This document shows positions 7,983 to 17,797 of a stretch of 39,077 bases of DNA, in pieces; position 1 is the first letter of the stretch; every line of letters begins with the position of its first letter. Below the pieces are notes generated by a model. The model saw only the letters and a program-made list of their open reading frames with translations, was not told the origin of the DNA and ran no database searches. A program made the translations under genes and the position numbers. Origin of the DNA: Opitutia bacterium (GTDB lineage: Bacteria > Verrucomicrobiota > Verrucomicrobiia > Opitutales > Opitutaceae); the NCBI GenBank assembly GCA_016190985.1, contig JACPPI010000032.1, positions 1 to 39,077 of the forward strand, in the 5' to 3' direction.

Positions 7983-8729
7983 TCAGCGGAAAAAGCGGTA
8001 GAACAGGTAGCCGTAGCACTCGCGCAGCGCCGTCTCCGTCTGCTGCCAGGCCTCGCCGCGCGGCACGAAGTCGATCGCCGTCATCTTGCGCGTGGGATCA
8101 AACCGGAAGTCGACCGGGAAGATCACGCAGTCCACGCCGGCCCGCTTGAACTGGCGGGCCGAGCGCGGCATGTGCCAGCCGGTCGTGACGAGGATGACGC
8201 GCTTCCAGCCGTTGGTCTTCATCAACGCCGCCACCGCCGCGGCCTCGTCGGCGGTGTTCTGGACTTCGCGCGTGACGATGATCCGGTCCGCCGCCACGCC
8301 ACGCGCCACGGCGATGCGTTTCAGCTCGTCGCCCTCGGTCGTCGCGGCGTCCTTCCACTCCATGCGCGCGCCGGTGAAGACCAGCCGGCCCGCCTTGCCC
8401 GCCTGCCACAGCGCCACGCCCGCCTCGAAGCGCTCGGAAGTTTCCAGAAAATTGGGCACGAAGTCCGTCCCTGCTTTGGGGCCGAGGATGCCGCCGAGCA
8501 CCACGACCGCGTCGACCGGCTCGACCTGACCCACGGCGACCGCCGGGTAACGCGATTCCACCCAGCCCAGCAGGCGGGCGCCGACAAAGGGAATGCTGCC
8601 GAGGTAAAGCACGGTCAGCGCGACCACGAGCGGCCAGCGTTTTTTCCGCCACAGCGCCCAAAACACCAGCAGGGCGACGAGGCCCGTGGGCAGGAGGAAG
8701 ACGGGGAGAAGTTTGTTGAAGAAAAGCAT
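7983..8729 (-). CDS. DUF218 (YdcF/ElyC-like) membrane protein
   Basis: 248 residues with two hydrophobic segments at about 7-23 and 29-50, then a soluble DUF218 domain. Family features are DAVVVLGG, the acidic ERFEAGV segment, LVFTGAR, an E-x-NTADEA segment, ILVTTGWHMPRSA and a C-terminal FVPRGEA. Relatives such as ElyC and SanA act in envelope integrity; the reaction is unsettled. The open frame extends far upstream into other genes, but homology begins at ATG 8729. It converges with the Moco operon with only 7 bases between the stops. Confidence 0.85.
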   Translation of the reverse strand: MLFFNKLLPVFLLPTGLVALLVFWALWRKKRWPLVVALTVLYLGSIPFVGARLLGWVESRYPAVAVGQVEPVDAVVVLGGILGPKAGTDFVPNFLETSERFEAGVALWQAGKAGRLVFTGARMEWKDAATTEGDELKRIAVARGVAADRIIVTREVQNTADEAAAVAALMKTNGWKRVILVTTGWHMPRSARQFKRAGVDCVIFPVDFRFDPTRKMTAIDFVPRGEAWQQTETALRECYGYLFYRFFR

Positions 8730-8734
8730 GGGGG

Positions 8735-9010
8735 TCAGCGCGGGGGCTTGACCGTGAGTTTGCCCCGGATGAGCGCCTGTTTTTGCGGGCGCGTCAATTG
8801 CTTCAGTTGGTATTCGCGCCGGAGCGCGCGGGTCAGGCTCATCGGTCCCTCCGCCCAGACGACACGCACGGGCCGCCGGGGCCGCGTGTATTTGGCGCCG
8901 CGGCCGGCGTTGTGCGCGGCCTGCCGGGCCTTCACGTCCCTGGCCGTGCCGATGTAGAAGGTGCGGTCGGCGCAGCGGAGGATGTAGACGAAGGCGCGCT
9001 TGGCGGGCAT
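8735..9010 (-). CDS. GIY-YIG domain protein (UPF0213/YhbQ-like)
   Basis: A stand-alone GIY-YIG nuclease-like domain of 91 residues. The variant motif is YIL (about 9-11) and YIG (about 20-22), followed by the conserved Arg of VKARQAAHN and then AEGPMSLTRALRREYQLKQL with the catalytic-type glutamate. Such small proteins are common, and their substrates are mostly unknown. It is 5 bases upstream of the DUF218 gene on the same strand, so the two are probably cotranscribed. ATG 9010 is chosen over a longer frame that would overlap the tRNA gene. Confidence 0.85.
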   Translation of the reverse strand: MPAKRAFVYILRCADRTFYIGTARDVKARQAAHNAGRGAKYTRPRRPVRVVWAEGPMSLTRALRREYQLKQLTRPQKQALIRGKLTVKPPR

Positions 9011-9109
9011 GGCGCCGAGCCTTGCGAATCCCGGCCTTTCGACAAGCCCGACCTGGAATTTCGGCCCTTGACCCGCCGGGGAGCGGGGGCTTCTTTCGGC
9101 CGCTCCTAC

Positions 9110-9183
9110 TGCCTGGTGGTGTAATGGTAGCACAGGCGACTTTGACTCGCCTAGTCATGGTTCGAATCCATGCCGGGCAGCCA
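9110..9183 (+). tRNA. tRNA-Gln (UUG)
   Basis: A complete cloverleaf can be drawn. The acceptor stem is TGCCTGG/CCGGGCA with one T-G pair, the anticodon stem GGCGA/TCGCC with loop CTTTGAC and anticodon TTG, and the T-loop is TTCGAAT. The discriminator is G, and CCA is encoded in the DNA (9181-9183). Confidence 0.95.
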
Positions 9184-9202
9184 ATTTTGTTGAGCAAATT
9201 GG
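9181..9202 (+). terminator. Hairpin overlapping the tRNA CCA end
   Basis: CCAATTT (9181-9187) and AAATTGG (9196-9202) form a 7-bp stem with an 8-base loop. Its 5' arm starts with the CCA of tRNA-Gln, so it could act in 3' trailer processing or termination. There is no T-run. After it (9225-9305) comes a purine-rich, low-complexity stretch rich in GAGCG-type words. Confidence 0.35.
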
Positions 9203-9372
9203 CCACCGGACATGGATGAGAACCTTGGTTCGACGACCGGAGCGCAGCGGAGAGAGAAGGATCGACCGGAGGTCGAGGGCGCAGCCCCGAGCGAAGCGAA
9301 TGGCCGCGTATGACGCTGGCGGGGTGCATTTACCCTTTGAGCCGCCGGGGCGACCGGGCCAACCTTGCCGCC

Positions 9373-12024
9373 ATGTCCGAGCCCGCCAGCGCCCTCGCCC
9401 AGCTTGCCACGCTCCGCGGCGAGATCCACGCGCTCGGCGCCGTGCTCGGCCGCGTCATCGCCGGCCTCGAGGGCCGCCGCACCTACGCCACCGTGGAGCG
9501 CCTCCGCACGCTCGCCAAGGCCGCGCGCGCGGGCGACCCGGCCGCCACGCCCACGCTGTCGAGGATAGTTGCCCGACTGCCCGCCGCCGCTGCACTCCAC
9601 CAGGCGATGGCCTTCACGCTCTACTTCGAGCTGGTCAACCTCGCCGAGGAAAACTTCCGCATCGGCCTGCTGCGCTCCCGCCGCTCCGCCGGCCGGCCGC
9701 GCAAGGAATCCATCGCCGCCGCCATCGCCGCGCTGAAGGCCGGCGGCGTCACCCCGCGCACGATGCAGCGCCTCGTCGGCCGGATGGACATCGAGCTGGT
9801 CTTCACCGCGCACCCCACCGAGGCCAAGCGCCGCACCATCCTCACCAAGCTCGCCGGCCTCGCCGCGCTGCTGCGCCGCACTCCGCCCGGCGGGCTGCCC
9901 GGCAACGCCGCCCTCGTCCGCGAGATCGTTTCGCTCTGGCTCACCGACCGCGGCCGGCCCGCGCCGCCCACCGTGACCGACGAGGCGGCCACCGGCCTCT
10001 GGTATTTCGAGCGCACGCTCTTCGCCGTGCTGCCGCAGCTGGCGCGGGATTTCGCCGCCGCCCTGCACGAGCATTACCCCGGCGTCCGGCCCCCGCGCCG
10101 CTGGCTGCGCTTCGGTTCGTGGATCGGCGGCGACCGCGACGGCAATCCCTTCGTGACGGCCGAGGTCACGCGCACCGTGCTGGCCGCGCACCGCGACCTC
10201 GCGCGCGCGCAACTGCTCCGCCGCCTCAGTGCGCTGTCGTGGTCGCTCACCGTGGCGGGGCACCGCGACCGCATCGCGCCCGCCGTGCCGCGGCTCGCCC
10301 GGCAGCTCGGCCGCGCCCTGCCCGACTGGTCCGTCCTCCGCCTCCGGCATGCGCACGAACCCTACCGCCTGCTGCTCCAGGTGCTGCGGCAGCGCCTCGC
10401 GGCCGGCACGGCGGACACGGCCGCAATCGACCGGACACTGGATGTCATCGACGCCAGCCTGGCCGCCGGGCGCGGCGCCGCGCTGCGCGACGGCGAACTG
10501 CGCGATGCCCGCGCCTCGTTCGAGATTTTCGGCCTGCGCACCTCGCGGCTGGATCTGCGGCAGCACTCCTCCGTCCATGCGCGGGTTGTCGCCGAGCTGC
10601 TCGGCCGGCCCGGCTACGGCGCGCTCCCCGAGCCGGCCAAGCGCGCCGCACTGCACCGCGCGCTGGCCCGCACGCGCCGCCCGCTGGCCCCGCAGGCGAG
10701 TTGGTCGCCCGAGACGCGCGAGACCCTCGCGGGCCTGCGGGTCGCCCGCGAGCGCGACGCCTTCGGCACCTGCATCATCAGCATGGCGGCCGACGTCTCC
10801 GATATCCTGGAGATGGTCTTCCTCCAGACCGCCGCCGGCGTCAGCCTGCCGGTCACGCCGCTCTTCGAGACGCTGGAAGACCTGCGCGCCGCGCCGCGCA
10901 TCCTGCGCGAGCTGTTCCGCGACCGCCAGTATGCGCGCCGCCTCGCGCGCGAAGGCCGCCGCCAGCAGGTGATGCTGGGTTATTCCGACAGCAACAAGGA
11001 CTGCGGCTACCTCGCGGCCAACTGGGCGCTGTTCGAGGCGCAGGACGCCATCGCCGCCACCTGCCGCGCGCACCGCGTGGCCCTCACGCTTTTCCACGGC
11101 CGTGGCGGCAGCATCGCGCGCGGCGGCGGTCCGGCGGCCAAGGCCATCCTTGCGCAACCGGCCGGGCTGGCGGCCGGCGGCATCCGCGTCACGGAACAGG
11201 GCGAGGTGCTCTCCACGCGCTATCACGACCCCGACCTCGCGCACCGCGTGCTGGAGCAGATGACCTACGGCGTGCTGCTGGGCATCCACCGCGCGAGCGG
11301 CCGGCGCACGCGCCCGCCCGCCGCGTGGAGCAGCGCCATGGCCGCCATGAGCGCCGCCAGCGCCGCCGCCTACCGCGAGCTGGTGCACGGCCCGGACTTC
11401 CTCCGCTTCTGGCAGCAATCCACGCCGATCGACGAGATCGGCGGGCTCAAGCTCGGCTCGCGCCCGTCCTACCGGTCGGCCGGCCCGCGCAATTTTGCCG
11501 ACCTGCGCGCCATCCCGTGGGTTTTTTCGTGGATGCAGAGCCGCTACAACCTCCCGGGCTGGTTCGGCCTCGGCACCGCCCTTGAAGAGGTGGCGCGGTC
11601 GCGCCGCGGCCTCGCGCTCCTCCGCGCCATGTATCGGCGCTGGCCCTTTTTCCAGACCCTGCTCGACAACACTCAGCTCACCCTCGGCAAGGCCGACCTC
11701 GGCATCGCGCGCCTCTACGCCGGGCTGGTCGAGGATGCCGCGCTGCGCGACCGGATCTTCGCGCGCATCGAGGCCGAGTTCCACCGCACCGGGCGGCTCG
11801 TGCTTGCCGTCACGGGCCAGTCGCGGCTGCTCGAGCGCGAGCCGGTGCTGGCCAACTCCATCCGGCTGCGCAACCCCTACATCGACCCGCTCAACCACCT
11901 GCAGGTGGCGATGCTGCGGCGCCTGCGCTCGGGCCGCCTCGGCGCGCGGGAGCAGGCGGCCACGCGCCGCGTGATCGAGCTGACCGTCAACGGCATCGCC
12001 GGCGGCTTGAAAAACACCGGCTGA
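9373..12024 (+). CDS. ppc: Phosphoenolpyruvate carboxylase
   Basis: Carboxylates phosphoenolpyruvate to oxaloacetate to refill the TCA cycle; 883 residues, usual bacterial length. All main motifs are present in order: VFTAHPTEAKRR (about 142, catalytic His), GSWIGGDRDGNPF (about 246), MLGYSDSNKD (about 533), FHGRGGSIARGGG (about 573), the GGLKLGSRPS segment (about 689), then ANSIRLRNPYIDPLN and the terminal AGGLKNTG. ATG 9373 is the first start with homology; a start at 9310 would add an unrelated leader. It stands alone, and a palindromic repeat follows it. Confidence 0.97.
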   Translation: MSEPASALAQLATLRGEIHALGAVLGRVIAGLEGRRTYATVERLRTLAKAARAGDPAATPTLSRIVARLPAAAALHQAMAFTLYFELVNLAEENFRIGLLRSRRSAGRPRKESIAAAIAALKAGGVTPRTMQRLVGRMDIELVFTAHPTEAKRRTILTKLAGLAALLRRTPPGGLPGNAALVREIVSLWLTDRGRPAPPTVTDEAATGLWYFERTLFAVLPQLARDFAAALHEHYPGVRPPRRWLRFGSWIGGDRDGNPFVTAEVTRTVLAAHRDLARAQLLRRLSALSWSLTVAGHRDRIAPAVPRLARQLGRALPDWSVLRLRHAHEPYRLLLQVLRQRLAAGTADTAAIDRTLDVIDASLAAGRGAALRDGELRDARASFEIFGLRTSRLDLRQHSSVHARVVAELLGRPGYGALPEPAKRAALHRALARTRRPLAPQASWSPETRETLAGLRVARERDAFGTCIISMAADVSDILEMVFLQTAAGVSLPVTPLFETLEDLRAAPRILRELFRDRQYARRLAREGRRQQVMLGYSDSNKDCGYLAANWALFEAQDAIAATCRAHRVALTLFHGRGGSIARGGGPAAKAILAQPAGLAAGGIRVTEQGEVLSTRYHDPDLAHRVLEQMTYGVLLGIHRASGRRTRPPAAWSSAMAAMSAASAAAYRELVHGPDFLRFWQQSTPIDEIGGLKLGSRPSYRSAGPRNFADLRAIPWVFSWMQSRYNLPGWFGLGTALEEVARSRRGLALLRAMYRRWPFFQTLLDNTQLTLGKADLGIARLYAGLVEDAALRDRIFARIEAEFHRTGRLVLAVTGQSRLLEREPVLANSIRLRNPYIDPLNHLQVAMLRRLRSGRLGAREQAATRRVIELTVNGIAGGLKNTG

Positions 12025-12045
12025 GCGTTGCGCCCGACGTGCCTC

Positions 12046-12076
12046 CCGCTGATGTCAACCAATAGTTGACAAGCGG
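12046..12076. repeat. Palindromic repeat, copy A, between convergent genes
   Basis: CCGCT plus TGTCAAC (12046-12059, with a 2-base GA bulge) can pair with GTTGACAAGCGG (12065-12076) around loop CAATA. A related, longer palindrome lies at 26748-26782; the two share the core TGTCAACCAAT and the following GCGG..TTGG. Each sits between the 3' ends of converging genes, here ppc and the VOC gene. A role as a bidirectional terminator is inferred; there is no clear T-run. Confidence 0.6.
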
Positions 12077-12156
12077 TTTGGGACGACGGCTTCACTGTCG
12101 GGTGCCGCGCGGTCTTGACTGTCCGGGGGCAGCCTGAGCCGTCCGCCGACCCGCGC

Positions 12157-12549
12157 TCAGAAGCCCGGAAAGGGTTTCGCCCGCTGGGCCAGTTGCAGCG
12201 CCACGCCCCACGGGCAGCGCACGACGATCAGCCGCGTGCCGTCCTCCAGCCTGTCGTCGGAAAACGGCTTCGCGCCCGCCGCCACCAGCCGCTGCTGCAC
12301 CGCCGCCGCATCGGGCGTGTAGAACGCCACGTGCAGCACCTGCGGGTGCGCCGCCGCGTAGTCGGGATAGGGCGCCACCGGGTTCGAATACAGCTCGAGG
12401 AACACCCGGCCCGTGTCGTCGCCGAGGAAATGGATGTGGCGCGCGGCGCCCTCCGCCTTCCGCACCACCGTCAGGCCGAGGTTCTCCACATACCAGCGCG
12501 CCATCGCGAGGGGCTCGGGGACGTTGAGGGCGACATGCTCGAACTTCAT
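12157..12549 (-). CDS. VOC (glyoxalase/bleomycin resistance) family protein
   Basis: 130 residues, two beta-alpha-beta-beta-beta modules of the vicinal oxygen chelate fold. Candidate metal ligands are H5 (FEHVALNV), E52 (FLELYSN), H73 (LHVAFYT) and Q119 near the C-terminus. The length fits small dimeric VOC enzymes such as glyoxalase I or lactoylglutathione-lyase-like proteins; the substrate cannot be read from sequence. It is transcribed towards ppc and is divergent from pyrH. Confidence 0.82.
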   Translation of the reverse strand: MKFEHVALNVPEPLAMARWYVENLGLTVVRKAEGAARHIHFLGDDTGRVFLELYSNPVAPYPDYAAAHPQVLHVAFYTPDAAAVQQRLVAAGAKPFSDDRLEDGTRLIVVRCPWGVALQLAQRAKPFPGF

Positions 12550-12620
12550 GCGCCCAGCCTGCGCCCGCCCCCGGCCCTGTCAAAACTTTGTCCCACCGGG
12601 CAGTCCCGCCATCTCGGGCA

Positions 12621-12649
12621 TTGACGCCGCTTTTGCGGCTCGGTTTCAT
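12621..12649 (+). promoter_or_regulatory. Candidate pyrH promoter, nearly leaderless
   Basis: TTGACG (12621-12626) and TTTCAT (12644-12649) are separated by 17 bases. The -10 box is weak, but transcription from it would start at or just before the pyrH ATG at 12658, leaving little or no leader. Confidence 0.35.
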
Positions 12650-12657
12650 CCCGCTTC

Positions 12658-13389
12658 ATGCCGACCAAAGCCACCCCTGCCGTCAAATACCAGCGCATCG
12701 TCCTGAAGTTGAGCGGCGAGGTGTTGCGCGGCCGGGGCACCGAGCCGATCGACGCCGCCACCCTCGAGCGGATGTGCGAACAGGTGAAGGAAATCCACGA
12801 CCTCGGCGTGCAGGTCTGCGTCGTCATCGGCGGCGGCAACATCTTTCGCGGCCTGCAGGGCGCCAAGCGCGGCGTCGACCGCACCACCGGCGACTACATG
12901 GGCATGCTCGCCACCGTCATCAACGGCCTGGCCATCATGGACTGCCTGGAAAAAATGGGCGTCAAGACCCGCGTCCAGTCCGCCATCCCGATGAACCAGA
13001 TCGCCGAGCCGTTCATCATGCGCCGCGCCATGCGCCATCTGGAGAAGAAGCGCGTGGTCATCTTCGTCGCCGGCACGGGCAACCCCTACTTCTCCACCGA
13101 CACCACCGCCGCCCTCCGCGCCTCCGAGCTGCACGCCGACATCATCATGAAGGCCACCAAGGTCGACGGCATCTACGACAGGGACCCGAAGAAATTCCCC
13201 GACGCCGCCCGCTACGACGAGATCACCTTCGTCGACGCCCTGCGGCAGCGGCTCAACGTCATGGATTCGACCGCCTTCTCGCTCTGCCTCGACAACAACG
13301 TCCCCATCCTCGTCTTCAACCTCGACGACGAGCACGCCATCCTGAAGGCCGTGAAGGGCGAGAAGATCGGGACGCTGGTGCACAACTGA
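12658..13389 (+). CDS. pyrH: Uridylate kinase
   Basis: Phosphorylates UMP to UDP in pyrimidine nucleotide synthesis; 243 residues and of the bacterial amino-acid-kinase fold. Motifs visible: KLSGE (17-21), GGGNIFRG (58-65), GDYMGMLAT (78-86), [11 protein letters not shown] (139-149) and [13 protein letters not shown] (165-177). It precedes frr with a 78-base spacer, the common bacterial pairing of the two genes. Confidence 0.97.
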   Translation: MPTKATPAVKYQRIVLKLSGEVLRGRGTEPIDAATLERMCEQVKEIHDLGVQVCVVIGGGNIFRGLQGAKRGVDRTTGDYMGMLATVINGLAIMDCLEKMGVKTRVQSAIPMNQIAEPFIMRRAMRHLEKKRVVIFVAGTGNPYFSTDTTAALRASELHADIIMKATKVDGIYDRDPKKFPDAARYDEITFVDALRQRLNVMDSTAFSLCLDNNVPILVFNLDDEHAILKAVKGEKIGTLVHN

Positions 13390-13399
13390 CACGCTTCAC

Positions 13400-13463
13400 G
13401 TCATCCTGAGCGCAGCGAAGGACCTAGTTTTTCACTCTCAACTCTCACCCCTCAACTCTCAAC
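13400..13463. repeat. Dispersed GTCATCCTGAG repeat plus CTCAAC tract
   Basis: GTCATCCTGAGCGCAGCGAAGGA (13400-13422 in two blocks) is followed by T-rich sequence and a CTCAACTCTCA-type pyrimidine tract reaching almost to the frr ATG. The same two modules occur together before sufC (32811-32880), and the first module recurs at 33674. They replace any recognisable ribosome binding site. Confidence 0.65.
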
Positions 13464-13467
13464 CAGC

Positions 13468-14013
13468 ATGTCCCACCCCCTCCTCACCGACGCCACGACC
13501 CGCATGAAGAAATCCGTGGACCACACGCTCCACGAGTTCTCCACCCTCCACACCGGCAAGGCCTCGCCCGCCATGGTCGAGGGCATCCTGGTCGAGGCCT
13601 ACGGCGGCACGCAGCAGCTCAAGGCCTGCGCCGCCATCACCACGCCCGACCCGCGCCTGATCCAGGTGCAGCCGTGGGACAAGAGCCTCACCCGCGCCAT
13701 CGAAAAGGCCCTCCAGCAGGCCAACATCGGCGTCAACCCGATCGTCGACGGCAACGTCATCCGCCTGCCCTTCCCCGATCTGTCGCGCGAACGCCGGCAG
13801 GAATTCGTGAAGACCGCCCACCGCCTCGCCGAGGAAGGCCGCGTGCACGTGCGCAACGTCCGCCGCGATGTGCTCGAGCAGGTCAAGAAGGCCAAGCTGC
13901 CCGAGGACGAACACAAGCGCCTCGAGAAGGAAATCCAGGCCGCCACCGACAAGGCCATCAAGGACATCGAGACCCACCTCGCCCACAAGGAGAAGGAGCT
14001 GATCACGGTCTAA
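13468..14013 (+). CDS. frr: Ribosome recycling factor
   Basis: Releases ribosomes from mRNA after termination together with EF-G; 181 residues, near the usual 185. Family features: MKKSVDHTLHEFSTLHTGKASP in the N-terminal helix region, then a beta domain with IQPWD-like VQPWDKS, and the late helix LSRERRQEFVKTAHRLAEEG and VRNVRRD. The C-terminal helix ends in HLAHKEKELITV. It follows pyrH in the same direction. Confidence 0.97.
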   Translation: MSHPLLTDATTRMKKSVDHTLHEFSTLHTGKASPAMVEGILVEAYGGTQQLKACAAITTPDPRLIQVQPWDKSLTRAIEKALQQANIGVNPIVDGNVIRLPFPDLSRERRQEFVKTAHRLAEEGRVHVRNVRRDVLEQVKKAKLPEDEHKRLEKEIQAATDKAIKDIETHLAHKEKELITV

Positions 14014-14027
14014 GGTCGTCCCCTGTG

Positions 14028-14048
14028 GCGGCGCGCGCAGAGCGCCGC
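14028..14048 (+). terminator. GC-rich hairpin after frr
   Basis: GCGGCGC (14028-14034) and GCGCCGC (14042-14048) make a perfect 7-bp stem with a 7-base loop 14 bases after the frr stop. No T-run follows, so termination is only plausible. Confidence 0.4.
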
Positions 14049-14072
14049 TGCAGCAACGGACAACGGTGGTGA

Positions 14073-14093
14073 AACCCGGCCTCAGGGCGGGTT
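14073..14093. repeat. AACCCG/CGGGTT hairpin repeat, second copy
   Basis: Arms AACCCG (14073-14078) and CGGGTT (14088-14093); 19 of 21 bases match the unit at 160-180. This copy lacks the T-run. Confidence 0.55.
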
Positions 14094-14174
14094 GATTGCA
14101 GGTGGCGCACGCTGACCCCGGCGCGTTTTTCTTAGGATTTTCTGCCAAGGCCCGAATCCTCCAGGTTCTCATGT

Positions 14175-14228
14175 GGGAGCGGGCTTGCTCGCGATTTCAC
14201 CGGCAACTTCGCGAGCAAGCTCGCTCCC
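14175..14228. repeat. REPIN-like inverted pair, copy 1
   Basis: GGGAGCGGGCTTGCTCGCGA (14175-14194) and TCGCGAGCAAGCTCGCTCCC (14209-14228) are inverted copies with 19 of 20 bases matching, 14 bases apart. Each arm can itself fold (GCGAGC/GCTCGC). This is the architecture of REP doublets known from Pseudomonas. A degenerate second pair lies at 26671-26713. No RAYT transposase gene is in the window. Confidence 0.75.
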
Positions 14229-14293
14229 CCAGCAACGCGCGCCTTTTCCTTTTGCCTCCTGCCTCTGTCCTCTGTGCTCTGACCTCTGAATCC

Positions 14294-16306
<2,013 letters not shown>

Positions 16307-16321
16307 AGTATTTTAGAGATT

Positions 16322-17296
16322 ATGAACACCATTGAGAAATTATTTATCGCGATGTTCAAAGATCTGCAAGAGATCGAAAGTAAGCCCAGCACTTATTCGC
16401 TGACGCGATCATCGGTCGCTCTGCGACAACTCCTACTGGAGCCCAACGGCGTTCTTCAACAGGCAAACAGATCTCGCAAAGTAAAATTGCTCTTCCCGGT
16501 CCGAACACTTGCCAAAGAGCCTGACGAACTTGAGCTAGTGGTTCACGGTTTTGGGAGCGAGGAAAGCACCGGAAAGCTAGATCAATTTCTCGCACAACCA
16601 TGTCTTTGGCTTCTTGGGTATCGTTATACTGCTCGTGACATCGTCACCATTTGTGCAAACAAGGAGGGTGGCGCTCATTTCGATCATGTTCGCGATGCCA
16701 AAGAACAGTCACTCGTAAATCTTACATGGGCGCAAAAGGGCATTCGGATTAATGACGGGGCCTACGAAACACCACTGCTGTTCGTTCTAGCCCAAATAAT
16801 TTCTGCGACTCTGAACGCGCTGGGACCTCTAAATGACGACATATTAAAACCCACTGCCCCACGCAGACCCAAGACTGTCATCTCGACCACAAAGAATTCT
16901 AGGTTGGGCTGGTTGCGAAGACTATTTGAGCGACTGTTTACAATGGAAGCGGCGGCTCCACCCAAGACTCAAGCGGTCGACGAAAGACCACTATTAAAAG
17001 GCCAGACCTTTCATCGTGAGGAAATCAAACTTGGAGGTATTCGCTACGAAGACTGCAAGTTCGAGGAATGTAGAATAACTTACGATGGAAGTATGCCATT
17101 TTGGCTAGAGAGGTGTTCGTTTGAGAAATGCACTTTCGAAATGTTTGGTCCGGCCCTGAATACCATGCGCTTATTTCAGTCTTGGTATCAAAGCGGCGAA
17201 GGCGGGAAGCGACTGATGATTGCAACAATGGCCGAGTTAAGACCCGACGGTTCATCGCGCGCCAATCCTCGCCCTTCAGACTTACCCCGCCACTAA
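16322..17296 (+). CDS. Unknown protein with pentapeptide-like C-terminal patch
   Basis: 324 residues, not recognised. The codons are clearly AT-richer than those of its neighbours, which suggests transfer. Residues 1-190 look globular and mixed alpha/beta with no membrane segment or signal peptide. A basic helix (LGWLRRLFERLF) and a Pro/Ala/Thr-rich linker follow at about 200-230. From about 240 to 285 there are repeated Y-x-D-C-K-F-E-E-C and C-S-F-E-K-C-T-F-E units, reminiscent of pentapeptide repeats but too few for a full right-handed helix. It starts 15 bases after the helicase stop and is probably cotranscribed with it. An accessory or defence role with the helicase is possible but unsupported. 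Confidence 0.7.
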   Translation: MNTIEKLFIAMFKDLQEIESKPSTYSLTRSSVALRQLLLEPNGVLQQANRSRKVKLLFPVRTLAKEPDELELVVHGFGSEESTGKLDQFLAQPCLWLLGYRYTARDIVTICANKEGGAHFDHVRDAKEQSLVNLTWAQKGIRINDGAYETPLLFVLAQIISATLNALGPLNDDILKPTAPRRPKTVISTTKNSRLGWLRRLFERLFTMEAAAPPKTQAVDERPLLKGQTFHREEIKLGGIRYEDCKFEECRITYDGSMPFWLERCSFEKCTFEMFGPALNTMRLFQSWYQSGEGGKRLMIATMAELRPDGSSRANPRPSDLPRH

Positions 17297-17318
17297 AGCC
17301 CAGTTGGGTCCCGAAATG

Positions 17319-17367
17319 GGGTCTGGCTTTGTAGTGTGTAGTCCAGCCAAACAAAGGTCGTCACGCC
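17319..17367. repeat. 49-bp repeat R1, left of the toxin-antitoxin genes
   Basis: Aligns without gaps to 18336-18384: 37 of 49 positions are identical, including the block AGTGTG, then AGT, then CAGCC. With its partner it brackets the three-gene toxin-antitoxin module. A shorter echo, GGGTCTGG, occurs at 17480-17487. Confidence 0.6.
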
Positions 17368-17410
17368 CGACGTCTGCCCCGAACCGTCCGGCCCCGGCCG
17401 ATTCGCCGAG

Positions 17411-17443
17411 GGAAATGTGTAATACAATGCGTTATACATTTCC
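17411..17443. promoter_or_regulatory. AT-rich palindrome upstream of the antitoxin gene
   Basis: GGAAATGTGTAA (17411-17422) and TTATACATTTCC (17432-17443) pair at 11 of 12 positions around a 9-base loop. It stands out from the GC-rich surroundings. It lies 114 bases before the antitoxin ATG and could be an operator for autoregulation or the end of an element. A partial copy of one side is seen at 19280-19294. Confidence 0.45.
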
Positions 17444-17557
17444 GGCGGCCACCGATGCAGTTTCTCTCACGAGCCAATGGGGTCTGGCCGCTATATGCTA
17501 CACCTTCGGGCCGAACCCGGGTTTGACCTCCGCCCTTCTTGCGGCTTCATTCCCCAC

Positions 17558-17797
17558 ATGCCGAGGCGCAAGGTCAGTGAAATCGTCGAGGAGGCCCGCC
17601 AGTTGCCCTACGGGGAGCGCACCGAGCTCATCGAGCAGTTGATCTCTGACAGTGCCAAGAACCCCGACCCCGAGATCGAAAAAGCTTGGGGCGACGAGGC
17701 CCTGCGCCGGCTTGCTGAAATAGAGAGTGGTAAGGTGAAGCTCATACCCGGTGATGTGGTAGCGGCCAAAATGCGGAAAATTCTGGGCCGGCAGTGA
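17558..17797 (+). CDS. Antitoxin, RelB-like addiction module component
   Basis: 79 residues, resembling the small family annotated as putative addiction module component. The pattern is LPYGERTELIEQLI, then NPDPEIEKAWGDEALRRLAEIESGKVKLIPG and a C-terminal KMRKIL. Such proteins bind and neutralise a RelE/ParE-type toxin and usually repress their own operon. Its stop codon overlaps the GTG start of the toxin gene, the standard order antitoxin then toxin. ATG 17558 is chosen; the frame is open further upstream but without family similarity. Confidence 0.85.
   Translation: MPRRKVSEIVEEARQLPYGERTELIEQLISDSAKNPDPEIEKAWGDEALRRLAEIESGKVKLIPGDVVAAKMRKILGRQ

Noticed and set aside
7983-9329. 448-codon minus frame as a long DUF218 protein
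   Set aside because: The upstream part overlaps the GIY-YIG gene, the tRNA and the ppc leader and shows no similarity; ATG 8729 fits the family.
17297-17557. Integron cassette boundaries around the toxin-antitoxin genes
   Set aside because: A GTTGGGT word occurs at 17303-17309, but no paired RYYYAAC at attC spacing and no equivalent at the right repeat.
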